NCBI GenBank assembly: GCA_015056725.1
Contig: SVFS01000008.1
Coordinates: 1-55,376, forward strand
DNA from: Lachnospiraceae bacterium
GTDB taxonomy: Bacteria > Bacillota > Clostridia > Lachnospirales > Lachnospiraceae
Direction of reading: 5' to 3'
DNA: 55,376 nt
This document shows, piece by piece, positions 1 to 8,603 of the stretch. Position numbers and translations under genes: made by a program. Position 1 is the stretch's first letter; the number at the start of each line of letters is the position of its first letter. Below the pieces are notes generated by a model. The model ran no database searches. It was not told the DNA's origin and worked only from the letters and a program-made list of their open reading frames with translations.

Positions 1-39
1 AATAGATGTCACGTAATTTAAGGAGGATGAAGTTTCATA

Positions 40-3000
40 ATGGGAAACGTAAGACGTATCTATGTGGAAAAGAAAGCGCCTTTCGCAGTAAAGGCAAAAG
101 AGCTGAATGAAGAGATTAAAAGTTATCTGCTCATCGATTCTGTAACAGGAGTTAGAGAATTCATTCGTTATGATGTGGAAAATATTAGTGATGAAGTTTT
201 TGAAAAAGCATGTAAAACTGTTTTTTCAGAACCACCGGTTGATATTTTGTATCAGGAAACGATTGATATTCCTGCAGATGCAAAAGTATTCAGCGTAGAA
301 TATTTACCGGGACAGTTTGACCAGAGGGCAGACTCTGCTGAACAATGTGTGAAGTTTTTGAAAGAAGATGAAGAGCCGGTGATTAAAACGGCTGTTACAT
401 ATATGATTTTGGGAAATGTAAGTGACGAAGAATTAGATCGCATCAAAGCTTACTGCATCAACCCTGTGGATTCCAGAGAAACCGATATGGTAAAACCGGA
501 AACACTTGTAACGGTATATGATGATCCGGAAGATGTTAAAATCTTTGACGGCTTTAAAGATATGGAAGAAAAGGACTTAAAGAGCCTCTATAATTCTTTA
601 GGTCTTGCTATGACATTTAAAGATTTTCTTCATATTCAGAACTATTTCAAAAACGATGAGGACAGAGATCCGTCCATGACAGAAATTCGTGTACTGGATA
701 CATACTGGTCTGATCACTGCAGACATACAACTTTCTCCACAGAGCTTACAGATGTAGAGTTTGGAGAAGGCTATTACAAAGTTCCATTAGAAACAACCTA
801 TCAGAGTTATTTAGATACAAGAGAAGAAATTTATGCAGGCAGAGACGATAAGTTTGTATGTCTGATGGATCTTGCGCTTATGGCAATGAAGAAATTAAAA
901 AGAGATGGCAAGCTTGATGACATGGAAGAATCCGAAGAGATTAATGCATGCTCTGTTGTAGTACCTGTTGAAATGGACTATGGCGATGGCCCTGTAACAG
1001 AAGAATGGCTTGTATTCTTTAAAAACGAAACACATAACCACCCAACAGAAATCGAACCATTTGGTGGTGCGGCTACTTGTCTTGGCGGCGCTATCCGTGA
1101 TCCGCTTTCCGGTCGTGGATATGTATATCAGGCAATGCGTGTAACAGGTGCGGCAGACCCAACAGTACCTGTAAGTGAAACCTTAAAAGGCAAATTATCT
1201 CAGGCAAGACTGGTTCGTGGCGCGGCTCACGGTTATTCTTCTTACGGTAACCAGATTGGTCTTGCAACGGGCTTTGTAAAAGAAATTTATCATCCGAATT
1301 ATGTAGCTAAGAGAATGGAAATCGGTGCCGTAATGGGTGCTGCTCCTAGAAGAAACGTTATTCGTGAAACTTCCGATCCGGGCGATATTATTATCCTTCT
1401 TGGTGGTAGAACAGGACGTGACGGTTGCGGTGGTGCAACAGGTTCTTCCAAAGCGCATACAGAAAGCTCTATTGAAGTATGCGGTGCAGAAGTACAGAAA
1501 GGTAATGCACCTACAGAACGTAAGATTCAGAGACTTTTCAGACGTGAAGAGGTTTCCAAATTAATTAAGAAATGTAATGACTTTGGTGCCGGCGGTGTAT
1601 CCGTTGCTATCGGTGAACTGGCAGCAGGTCTTGTGGTTGATCTTGATAAAGTACCTAAGAAATATGCAGGTCTTGATGGTACAGAGCTCGCTATTTCCGA
1701 ATCTCAGGAACGTATGGCAGTAGTAGTTTCTCCTGTTGATGTGGATGAATTCTTAGGTTATGCGGCAGAAGAAAACTTAGAAGCAATTCAGGTTGCTGAA
1801 GTAACAGAAGCACCTAGACTTGTTTTAAAATGGAGAGGTCAGGAAATTGTAAATATCCAGAGAGCATTCCTGGATACAAACGGTGCACATCAGGAAACAA
1901 CTGTTAAAGTTGCAATTCCTTCTGAGGAAGATAATCAGCTTAAGAAAATTGCAATTCCTGCAGTAGAAGAAGCACTGGAAGCAGGTGATGAAAAGAAAGC
2001 ATGGCTTGCAGGCTTAAATGATTTAAATGTATGCTCCCAGAAAGGTCTGGTAGAACGTTTTGATGCTTCCATTGGTGCAGGCAGTGTTTATATGCCGTAT
2101 GGTGGTAAACATCAGCTGACAGAAACTCAGACAATGGTAGCAAAGCTTCCTGTACTTACAGGTAAAACAGATACTGTAACGATGATGAGTTACGGATTTG
2201 ATCCATATATTTCCACATGGAGCCCATACCATGGTGCAGTATATGCGGTAGTAGAATCTATGGCTAAGATTGTGGCAGCAGGTGGTGACTTTAAGAAAAT
2301 CCGTTTTACATTCCAGGAATACTTCCGCAGAATGAGCGAAAATCCAAGCAGATGGAGTCAGCCTTTTGCAGCACTTCTTGGTGCATATGATGCCCAGATT
2401 GGTTTTGGCCTTCCATCTATCGGTGGTAAAGACTCTATGTCCGGTACATTTAATGATATTGATGTACCACCTACACTTGTTTCCTTTGCTGTAGATGTAG
2501 CTAGAGAAAAAGACATTGTTACACCGGAGCTTAAAAAAGCCGGCAATAAGCTTGCATATTTTGAAATCGAAACAGATGAATATGACATCCCATGCTACGA
2601 AAAGGTTATGGAATTATACGATGGCATCAAAGTGCTTATGGATGCAGGAATCATCGTATCTGCATATGCTGTTGATACAAAGGGTATCGCAATGGCAGCA
2701 GCGAAGATGGCATTTGGTAATAAGCTTGGCGTGAAGTTTGATGAAGAACTTTCCGCAAAAGAATTATTTGCATGTGGTCTTGGTAATATTGTGGCAGAAA
2801 TTGATGCTTCTAAATTAGAAGAATTAGAAGAAAAGACACAGCTTCTGGATATTGACTATGATATCGTTGCAGAAGTAACAGAAGATGCTGTATTTGTACA
2901 TGGCGATATGACTCTTGATATGGAAGAGGCTCTTACAAGCTGGAAGAGCAAACTGGATAAGGTATTCCCATACAAGGCAGAAAAAGGAACAGATGTAGTA

Positions 3001-3852
3001 GAATCTCCGCTTTATAAAGCAGACAGTATTTATGTATGTAAGAATAAGGTAGCAAGACCAACCGTATTTATTCCGGTATTCCCAGGTACAAACTGTGAAT
3101 ATGATTCGGCAAAAGCATTTGAACGTGCAGGCGCTAACGTTATCACAAAAGTATTTAAGAACTTAACAGCAGAAGATATCAGAGAATCCGTAGATGTATT
3201 CGAAGAGGCAATCGGTCAGGCACAGATTATCATGTTCCCGGGCGGATTCTCCGCAGGTGACGAACCGGATGGTAGTGCGAAATTCTTTGCAACAGCATTC
3301 CAGAATGCAAAGATGAAAGAAGCTGTTATGAAGCTTGTAAATGAAAGAGACGGTCTTGCACTGGGTATCTGTAATGGTTTCCAGGCACTTATCAAGCTTG
3401 GTCTTGTACCACACGGACAGATTGTAGGACAGGATGAAAATGCACCGACACTTACATTTAATACAGTAAACAGACACATCTCCAAGATGGTATATACAAA
3501 GGTTGTTTCCAATAAGTCTCCATGGCTTGCACAGGCAGAACTTGGCAAGACTTATGTAAACCCAGCCAGCCACGGTGAAGGTCGTTTCGTAGCACCGAAA
3601 AAATGGCTTGATAAGCTGTTTGCAAACGGACAGGTAGCGACACAGTATGCTGACATGGACGGAAACGTATCTATGGATGAAGAATACAACATCAATGGTT
3701 CTTACATGTCTATTGAAGGTATCACATCTCCTGATGGTCGTATCTTAGGTAAGATGGCACACTCTGAACGTCGCGGTCAGGGCGTAGCAATCAACATCTA
3801 TGGCGAACAGGATATGAAGATCTTTGAATCCGGTGTGGAATACTTTAAATAA
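40..3852 (+). CDS. purL: Phosphoribosylformylglycinamidine synthase, PurL-PurQ fusion
   Basis: This enzyme converts FGAR, glutamine and ATP to FGAM, the fourth step of de novo purine synthesis. At 1270 residues it is the long single-chain form, in which the synthase domains are fused to a C-terminal glutaminase, as in the clostridial-type family. The synthase part shows the nucleotide-binding segment ETHNHPTEIEPFGG near residue 327. The glutaminase begins near FPGTNCEYDSAKAF (about residue 1012), has its nucleophile Cys in LALGICNGFQAL (about 1111) and its catalytic His-Glu in SHGEGRF (about 1177). A strong ribosome binding site, AAGGAGG, lies just upstream of the ATG. The gene ends in its own terminator-like hairpin. 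The upstream context is cut off by the window edge. Confidence 0.97.
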   Translation: MGNVRRIYVEKKAPFAVKAKELNEEIKSYLLIDSVTGVREFIRYDVENISDEVFEKACKTVFSEPPVDILYQETIDIPADAKVFSVEYLPGQFDQRADSAEQCVKFLKEDEEPVIKTAVTYMILGNVSDEELDRIKAYCINPVDSRETDMVKPETLVTVYDDPEDVKIFDGFKDMEEKDLKSLYNSLGLAMTFKDFLHIQNYFKNDEDRDPSMTEIRVLDTYWSDHCRHTTFSTELTDVEFGEGYYKVPLETTYQSYLDTREEIYAGRDDKFVCLMDLALMAMKKLKRDGKLDDMEESEEINACSVVVPVEMDYGDGPVTEEWLVFFKNETHNHPTEIEPFGGAATCLGGAIRDPLSGRGYVYQAMRVTGAADPTVPVSETLKGKLSQARLVRGAAHGYSSYGNQIGLATGFVKEIYHPNYVAKRMEIGAVMGAAPRRNVIRETSDPGDIIILLGGRTGRDGCGGATGSSKAHTESSIEVCGAEVQKGNAPTERKIQRLFRREEVSKLIKKCNDFGAGGVSVAIGELAAGLVVDLDKVPKKYAGLDGTELAISESQERMAVVVSPVDVDEFLGYAAEENLEAIQVAEVTEAPRLVLKWRGQEIVNIQRAFLDTNGAHQETTVKVAIPSEEDNQLKKIAIPAVEEALEAGDEKKAWLAGLNDLNVCSQKGLVERFDASIGAGSVYMPYGGKHQLTETQTMVAKLPVLTGKTDTVTMMSYGFDPYISTWSPYHGAVYAVVESMAKIVAAGGDFKKIRFTFQEYFRRMSENPSRWSQPFAALLGAYDAQIGFGLPSIGGKDSMSGTFNDIDVPPTLVSFAVDVAREKDIVTPELKKAGNKLAYFEIETDEYDIPCYEKVMELYDGIKVLMDAGIIVSAYAVDTKGIAMAAAKMAFGNKLGVKFDEELSAKELFACGLGNIVAEIDASKLEELEEKTQLLDIDYDIVAEVTEDAVFVHGDMTLDMEEALTSWKSKLDKVFPYKAEKGTDVVESPLYKADSIYVCKNKVARPTVFIPVFPGTNCEYDSAKAFERAGANVITKVFKNLTAEDIRESVDVFEEAIGQAQIIMFPGGFSAGDEPDGSAKFFATAFQNAKMKEAVMKLVNERDGLALGICNGFQALIKLGLVPHGQIVGQDENAPTLTFNTVNRHISKMVYTKVVSNKSPWLAQAELGKTYVNPASHGEGRFVAPKKWLDKLFANGQVATQYADMDGNVSMDEEYNINGSYMSIEGITSPDGRILGKMAHSERRGQGVAINIYGEQDMKIFESGVEYFK

Positions 3853-3866
3853 GGAATAAGATTGAC

Positions 3867-3898
3867 AGCCCCACGAGGAAACTCGTGGGGCTTGTTGC
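3867..3898 (+). terminator. Terminator-like hairpin after purL
   Basis: An 11-bp perfect stem (AGCCCCACGAG / CTCGTGGGGCT) with a GAAA tetraloop starts 14 bases after the purL stop. The following T-tract is weak (TTGTTG), so termination may be partial. Confidence 0.7.
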
Positions 3899-4029
3899 GT
3901 GTGTGGGAAGGATTTGTTGCGTTGTACAAGGCGTATTGGATTGGGTATGTGCTGTCATAGGGACATAAATGTGCTTTGATCTGCAATTAATGGGAGTTTG
4001 TTCTGCTTTTCATATGGTGACACACGTGT

Positions 4030-4323
4030 CGACAGAGAAAAGGGCGAAAGAAGCGTAAATTCTCTGTGCCAATTCGAGGTGAAACAAATCTGGCGACAGA
4101 CAAAAGGGCAGAAGAAGCGTAAATTCTCTGTACCAATCTGAGACAAAACAAATTTAGTGACAGAGAATAAGGTATGAGAAGTGTGAATTCTCTGTACCAA
4201 TCTGAGGTGAAACAAATCTGGCGACAGACAAAAGGGCAGAAGAAGTGTAAATTCTCTGTGCCAATCCGAGACAAAACAAATTTAACGACAGAGAAAAGGC
4301 TATGAGAAGTACAAATTCTCTGT
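4030..4323. repeat. Tandem array of about five 63-64 bp hairpin units
   Basis: The phrase AATTCTCTG recurs at about 4059, 4122, 4186, 4250 and 4314, a spacing of 63 or 64 bases. Units alternate between two versions (one with GAGGTGAAACAAATCTGGCG, one with GAGACAAAACAAATTTA), giving a 128-bp higher-order period. Within most units GACAGAGAA is followed about 20-25 bases later by TTCTCTGT(C), so each unit can fold into a hairpin. Because 64 is not a multiple of three, the reverse-strand open frames across the array are not a real repeat protein. The rest of the 3900-4448 gap holds nothing else I can name. Confidence 0.85.
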
Positions 4324-4448
4324 CATCTTCCAAGTTGAAGCAAGATTAGCGATTGAACACAGTTTTGACAGGAAAGAAGCAACATTGTAGAATGAGCTAT
4401 GGAACGTAACAAAGTAGTATGAGATAAGTGGTGTAGTGTGGAGACGAT

Positions 4449-5198
4449 ATGTATCAACGCGAATTAGACAAGATTTTAAAAGAAATAGTGCCGGGAGAAA
4501 AACGACTACTATTGCACAGTTGTTGTGCACCATGTAGTAGCTATTGCATGGAATATTTGCGCCAGTATTTTAAAATTACGGTATTTTATTATAATCCGAA
4601 TATTACGAATGATGCAGAATACAGAAAGCGCGTGGATGAGGAAAAAAAGCTGATAGCAGCTTATAATGCACAGGTTGATTTGTACGAGAAATATTACCAA
4701 GAAATCAATATGGTATATCAGGAAAAGAAAATTCCATGTCAAGATGAATGTGCGCAGCTGAAAGACCTAAAAGATCATCTTGAGATTCAAGGTATGCGTG
4801 TAGATAAGAACACTAGCCGAATTGACATTATTGAAGGTGATTATGAACCGGAAGTTTTTCTTAGTATGGCAAAAGGTCTTGAGGATGTGCCGGAAGGTGG
4901 CGAAAGATGCTTTGGCTGTTATGCACTTCGATTAAAGAAAACAGCGGAGCTTGCGGAAAAAGAAGGATTTGATTATTTTACAACGACGCTTACGATTAGC
5001 CCTCTGAAAAATGCATCGAAATTAAATGAAATAGGAAAAAATCTTGAACATATTATAAACACCAAAAATGTATTATGGCTTCCTTCGGATTTTAAGAAGA
5101 AAAACGGTTATAAACGTTCTATAGAATTGTCAAAGGAATTTGACTTGTACAGGCAGAATTATTGTGGCTGCGAATTTTCGAAGAGGGACGGAAACTGA
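4449..5198 (+). CDS. queH: Epoxyqueuosine reductase QueH
   Basis: QueH (DUF208 family) carries out the last step of queuosine synthesis, reduction of epoxyqueuosine in tRNA, and replaces QueG in many anaerobes. The 249-residue protein has the expected cysteine clusters: HSCCAPCSSY near residues 24-33, CFGCYALRL near 154-162, and a C-terminal YCGCEF. These are the metal or redox cysteines of the family. The ATG at 4449 is preceded by GTGGAGACGAT, a weak binding site. No preQ1 riboswitch motif is visible upstream; the region before it is taken up by the 64-bp repeats. Confidence 0.93.
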   Translation: MYQRELDKILKEIVPGEKRLLLHSCCAPCSSYCMEYLRQYFKITVFYYNPNITNDAEYRKRVDEEKKLIAAYNAQVDLYEKYYQEINMVYQEKKIPCQDECAQLKDLKDHLEIQGMRVDKNTSRIDIIEGDYEPEVFLSMAKGLEDVPEGGERCFGCYALRLKKTAELAEKEGFDYFTTTLTISPLKNASKLNEIGKNLEHIINTKNVLWLPSDFKKKNGYKRSIELSKEFDLYRQNYCGCEFSKRDGN

Positions 5199-5246
5199 GA
5201 ACGTAAAAGGGATTTGTTTGGAGAAACAGGAGTTGGAGACAAAGTA

Positions 5247-5612
5247 ATGGAAATCAAGAAATTAGATTACAATTTTACAGTCTGCAAAGTAAAAGATTAT
5301 ACACAAGTAAATTTGGAGGATGAATATTGCTTTATCGGAAAAACAGATGAAGAAAAATCGCTGGTTTGTAGGACGGAGCAAGTACCGGGTAATGTGACAG
5401 GACGGGAAGATGGCTGGAGGGCATTTCGGATACAGGGAGTTTTGGATTTTTCGCTCATCGGAATTCTCGCTCCAATAGCAAAACTGTTGGCGGAAAATAA
5501 GATAGGAATCTTTGTAGTATCTACATTTAATACCGATTATGTATGGGTGAAAAAAGAAAACTTTTTAAAGGCATTACAAGTTTTAGAGGAAGCGGGTTAT
5601 CAGGTGGTGTGA
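5247..5612 (+). CDS. ACT domain-containing protein
   Basis: A 121-residue protein that resembles the small ACT-domain proteins (ACT_7 type) seen alone in many Firmicutes. The C-terminal half, GVLDFSLIGILAPIAKLLAENKIGIFVVSTFNTDYVWVK in outline, has the ACT pattern of a strand, a helix and the phrase IGIFVVSTFNTDY. Such domains bind amino acids; the ligand here is unknown. The frame is open from 5214 but the ATG at 5247 is chosen because GGAG lies 8 bases before it. It follows queH by 48 bases and sits 3 bases before the next gene, so the genes probably form one transcript. Confidence 0.75.
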   Translation: MEIKKLDYNFTVCKVKDYTQVNLEDEYCFIGKTDEEKSLVCRTEQVPGNVTGREDGWRAFRIQGVLDFSLIGILAPIAKLLAENKIGIFVVSTFNTDYVWVKKENFLKALQVLEEAGYQVV

Positions 5613-5615
5613 AAT

Positions 5616-5951
5616 ATGGCAGAAAGAATTTTTGGTTCGGTAGTTGGATTTATATCGTGCCTTATGTGCGCAATTCCGTTTTTTATTATTTCAAAGTATG
5701 AAAAAGACAGTAGGGATCCTATTACTTTTTGGAGTGGAGATAAGACTTTAAAGAAAAAAGTGAAAGATGTCAAGAACTACAATGGTGAAATGGCGGTAGT
5801 ATACAGAAAATGTGCATGGGCATTTGTGCTTGCGGGAGTAGGCTGTCTGATTTATATGCCGATAGGTATTGGACTGATATGCTTAGAATGCACAGTGGGG
5901 ATATACGTTGTTTGGCGGATTTATAAGAAGGTATTAGAGAAATATTCTTAG
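5616..5951 (+). CDS. Small two-helix membrane protein of unknown function
   Basis: A 111-residue protein with an N-terminal membrane segment (about residues 6-25, FGSVVGFISCLMCAIPFFII) and one long or two short hydrophobic stretches near residues 69-100. The middle is charged and contains TFWSGDKTLKKKVKDVKNYN, a pattern I associate with small conserved hypothetical membrane proteins of clostridia. It starts 3 bases after the ACT-protein stop, so translation is probably coupled. No function can be assigned. Confidence 0.7.
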   Translation: MAERIFGSVVGFISCLMCAIPFFIISKYEKDSRDPITFWSGDKTLKKKVKDVKNYNGEMAVVYRKCAWAFVLAGVGCLIYMPIGIGLICLECTVGIYVVWRIYKKVLEKYS

Positions 5952-5960
5952 TGTAAAGGT

Positions 5961-5989
5961 TTGCTATACAAGGAATCTTCATGTATAAT
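5961..5989 (+). promoter_or_regulatory. Predicted sigma-A promoter for argS
   Basis: A -35 box TTGCTA (5961-5966) is separated by 17 bases from a perfect -10 box TATAAT (5984-5989). It leads to argS, whose ATG is about 68 bases further on. Confidence 0.7.
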
Positions 5990-6056
5990 ATTCGCGGAGA
6001 GAAAACCAAGCGACGCAGAATGCGAGCTGATAGAGATATACAAATAGGGAGACACT

Positions 6057-7823
6057 ATGAAAAAAATATTAGACGTAATTTCAGAAGAAGTAAAAAAAGC
6101 CTTTGCGGAGGCAGGATATGACGAGGCGCTTGGAAGAGTGACTATTTCTAACAGACCTGACCTTTGCGAATACCAGTGTAATGGTGCAATGGCAGGAGCA
6201 AAACAGTATCACAAAGCACCGATTATGATTGCGAATGACGTGGCTGAAAAATTGCAGAATAGTGCTGTTTTTTCAGAAGTATCCGCAGTAGCACCGGGCT
6301 TTTTAAATATGAAAATCAAAGAAGCTTTTTTAATAGATTACTTGATTCAGATGCAGGAAAGCGATAAATTCGGTTTGGAAAATCCGGGACAGAATAAGAA
6401 AATTATTATTGATTACGGCGGACCAAACGTAGCAAAACCGCTTCACGTCGGACATCTTCGTTCTGCGATTATCGGCGAAAGCATCAAACGTATTTGCCGT
6501 TATGCAGGTGCAGAAGTAATCGGCGATATCCATTTAGGTGACTGGGGACTCCAGATGGGACTTATCGTATATGAATTATCTCTTCGTCAGCCGGACCTTC
6601 CGTATTTTGATGAAAGCTTTGAGGGCGAATACCCACAGGAAGCTCCATTTACCATTTCTGAGCTGGAAGAAATTTATCCTACAGCAAGTGGAAAATCAAA
6701 AGAAGACCCTGCTTATAAAGAAAAAGCAATGGAAGCAACCTTTAAGTTGCAGAGTGGCGTGAGAGGTTATCGTGCTCTTTGGAAACACATTTTAAATGTA
6801 TCTGTAACAGACCTTAAGAAAAACTATGCAAATCTCAACGTAGATTTTGACCTTTGGAAAGGCGAATCCGATGTGCATGACATCATTCCGGGCATGGTAC
6901 AGTACATGAAAGACGGCGGCTATGCACATGAAAGTGAAGGCGCTTTGGTTGTTGACGTTGTGGAAGAAACAGATACAAAAGAAATTCCGCCTTGTATGAT
7001 TTTGAAATCTGACGGAGCTTCTTTATATAATACAACAGACCTTGCTACCATTAAGGAACGTATGGAAACCATGAATCCGGATGCGATACTTTATGTAGTA
7101 GACAAGCGTCAGGATTTATACTTCGAGCAGGTATTCCGTTGTGCGAGAAAAACAAAGCTTGTAAAACCGGAAACAGAACTGAAATTCCTTGGCTTTGGTA
7201 CAATGAACGGAAAAGATGGTAAGCCGTTTAAGACACGTACTGGTGGTGTAATGCGTCTTGAATATTTATTGCAGGAAGTGTATGATGAAATGCTCCGCAA
7301 GATTTCCGAAAATAAATCCATGCCGGAAGAAGAAGCAGCTGCGATCGCAAAAGTAGTAGCATTATCCGCAGTAAAATACGGAGATTTATCCAATCAGGCA
7401 TCTAAAGACTACATCTTTGATATTGACAGATTTACATCTTCTGAAGGAAATACAGGTGTATACCTTCTTTATACAATGGTTCGTATTAAGTCTATCTTGA
7501 ATAAGTATAAAGAAGCAGGTGGAAAAGTAGAGTCATGTAAACTTGCGGCTACAGCGAATGAGTCTGCAAAAGATTTGATAAAGCAGCTTACAGCGTTTAA
7601 TACAATGATGGAAAACGCATATGTAGAGCTTGCTCCGCATAAAGTATGTGCATACATCTACGAACTTGCAAATGCATTTAACCATTTCTATCATGAAACA
7701 AAGATTCTGACAGAAGAGAATGAAGAAATGAAGAGTGCATATATTGCATTACTTGCACTTACTATTTCTGTGATGGAAACATGTATTGATGTGCTTGGTT
7801 TTGATGCGCCGGAAAGAATGTAA
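6057..7823 (+). CDS. argS: Arginyl-tRNA synthetase
   Basis: ArgS charges tRNA-Arg with arginine. The 588-residue class I synthetase shows the N-terminal Add-1-type domain, the HIGH-like motif in PNVAKPLHVGHLRSAIIGE (about residues 121-139), and a C-terminal DALR anticodon-binding domain ending ETCIDVLGFDAPERM. The canonical KMSKS is replaced by a degenerate loop, as is usual for ArgS. A binding site GGGAG stands before the ATG, and the predicted promoter lies at 5961-5989. Confidence 0.97.
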   Translation: MKKILDVISEEVKKAFAEAGYDEALGRVTISNRPDLCEYQCNGAMAGAKQYHKAPIMIANDVAEKLQNSAVFSEVSAVAPGFLNMKIKEAFLIDYLIQMQESDKFGLENPGQNKKIIIDYGGPNVAKPLHVGHLRSAIIGESIKRICRYAGAEVIGDIHLGDWGLQMGLIVYELSLRQPDLPYFDESFEGEYPQEAPFTISELEEIYPTASGKSKEDPAYKEKAMEATFKLQSGVRGYRALWKHILNVSVTDLKKNYANLNVDFDLWKGESDVHDIIPGMVQYMKDGGYAHESEGALVVDVVEETDTKEIPPCMILKSDGASLYNTTDLATIKERMETMNPDAILYVVDKRQDLYFEQVFRCARKTKLVKPETELKFLGFGTMNGKDGKPFKTRTGGVMRLEYLLQEVYDEMLRKISENKSMPEEEAAAIAKVVALSAVKYGDLSNQASKDYIFDIDRFTSSEGNTGVYLLYTMVRIKSILNKYKEAGGKVESCKLAATANESAKDLIKQLTAFNTMMENAYVELAPHKVCAYIYELANAFNHFYHETKILTEENEEMKSAYIALLALTISVMETCIDVLGFDAPERM

Positions 7824-7864
7824 GATGCATTAAGAACAAAATTGAATTTTTTGTAAAAAAGTTG

Positions 7865-7894
7865 TTGACAAGCTGTGTCATTTGATTGTATACT
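7865..7894 (+). promoter_or_regulatory. Promoter of the tRNA-Val/tRNA-Met unit
   Basis: Consensus -35 TTGACA (7865-7870), an 18-base spacer and -10 TATACT (7889-7894) lie about 48 bases upstream of the first tRNA. Confidence 0.85.
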
Positions 7895-7942
7895 AGCAAG
7901 GCAGTCAAGTGATTAGCTTGCTTGCAACGAACCAAGTTCGAT

Positions 7943-8015
7943 GGGATCTTAGCTCAGCTGGGAGAGCATCTGCCTTACAAGCAGGGGGTCACAGGTTCGA
8001 GCCCTGTAGGTCCCA
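7943..8015 (+). tRNA. tRNA-Val (anticodon TAC)
   Basis: A 73-base cloverleaf: acceptor GGGATCT / AGGTCCC, D-arm with AGCTCAGCTGGGAGAGC, anticodon loop CTTACAA with TAC, and a T-arm with GGTTCGAGCC. The CCA end is not encoded. Confidence 0.97.
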
Positions 8016-8044
8016 TTTATCAAACTTTGGTTCTTTATATATAT

Positions 8045-8118
8045 GGCGAGATGGCTCAACTGGCTAGAGCGTCCGGTTCATACCCGGGAGGTTGAGAGTT
8101 CAAGTCTCTCTCTCGCTA
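8045..8118 (+). tRNA. tRNA-Met, elongator type (anticodon CAT)
   Basis: A 74-base cloverleaf with acceptor GGCGAGA / TCTCGCT and anticodon loop TTCATAC. The G1-U72 end and body resemble Bacillus elongator tRNA-Met rather than the initiator, which would carry three G-C pairs in the anticodon stem next to the loop. A tRNA-Ile2 with modified CAT is the alternative. No encoded CCA. Confidence 0.92.
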
Positions 8119-8125
8119 CTAAGAC

Positions 8126-8162
8126 AAACCCTTGAAAATATCATGTTTTCGAGGGTTTTTTG
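8126..8162 (+). terminator. Terminator of the tRNA-Val/tRNA-Met unit
   Basis: The stem AAACCCTTGAAAA / TTTTCGAGGGTTT is followed by a run of T residues, directly after tRNA-Met. Confidence 0.9.
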
Positions 8163-8333
8163 TTTGTACATGAATAAGAAAACTAGCTGCCTGAAATTGA
8201 TTTTGGTCAACTTTTGGAAAATATGTGCGTATATGACAATTATGCGTGCTTTTTAATATGAAAATCAGCTGTTTTTTAACTGGATTTTTTTGAGCATTGT
8301 TGATAAACTAAGTAGGGATAGGATGGGATAGGT

Positions 8334-8582
8334 ATGGATAAAAAAGCATTAGTTGAAAAACTACAGAAAGAAGGATATGGTGTGACGCTTGAGGGGAATG
8401 TTCCAATGTTTACGTTATCAGAATCAGTGTCTATAGAAAATATAAAAGAAGTATTGAAAAAATATGATTATGTGGCAAGCTTTGGATATCGTGAATCAAC
8501 AAATAGTGGTACGAGACCGGAGAAGGCTCTTAAGAAGCAGATTTTTCAAACTGAAGAGGATGGACAATATTCATTGTTTTAG
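8334..8582 (+). CDS. Small protein of unknown function
   Basis: An 82-residue soluble protein beginning MDKKALVEKLQKEGYGV and ending GQYSLF. I recognise no family. It has a predicted helix, a short strand pair around VTLEGNVPMFTLSES, then a charged helix IENIKEVLKKYDYV. Purine-rich GGGATAGG precedes the ATG. It sits 21 bases before the membrane glycosyltransferase-like gene and may be cotranscribed with it. The 170 bases between the tRNA terminator and this gene show no clear motif. Confidence 0.6.
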   Translation: MDKKALVEKLQKEGYGVTLEGNVPMFTLSESVSIENIKEVLKKYDYVASFGYRESTNSGTRPEKALKKQIFQTEEDGQYSLF

Positions 8583-8603
8583 TATACTTGCGGAGGAATA
8601 TAA

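Noticed and set aside
3163-3573. A 136-codon reverse frame in purL
   Set aside because: It is fully inside the glutaminase part of purL and has no coding features.
4030-4323. A CRISPR array
   Set aside because: The units are continuous and alike throughout, with no unique spacers, and no cas genes are near.
4324-4448. A preQ1 riboswitch before queH
   Set aside because: The short C-rich preQ1-I core is not visible.
3955-4533. Reverse-strand frames with a repeated Phe/Cys-rich peptide
   Set aside because: They follow from the 63-64 bp DNA repeat, whose length is not a multiple of three, so each unit is read in a different frame. No start signals.
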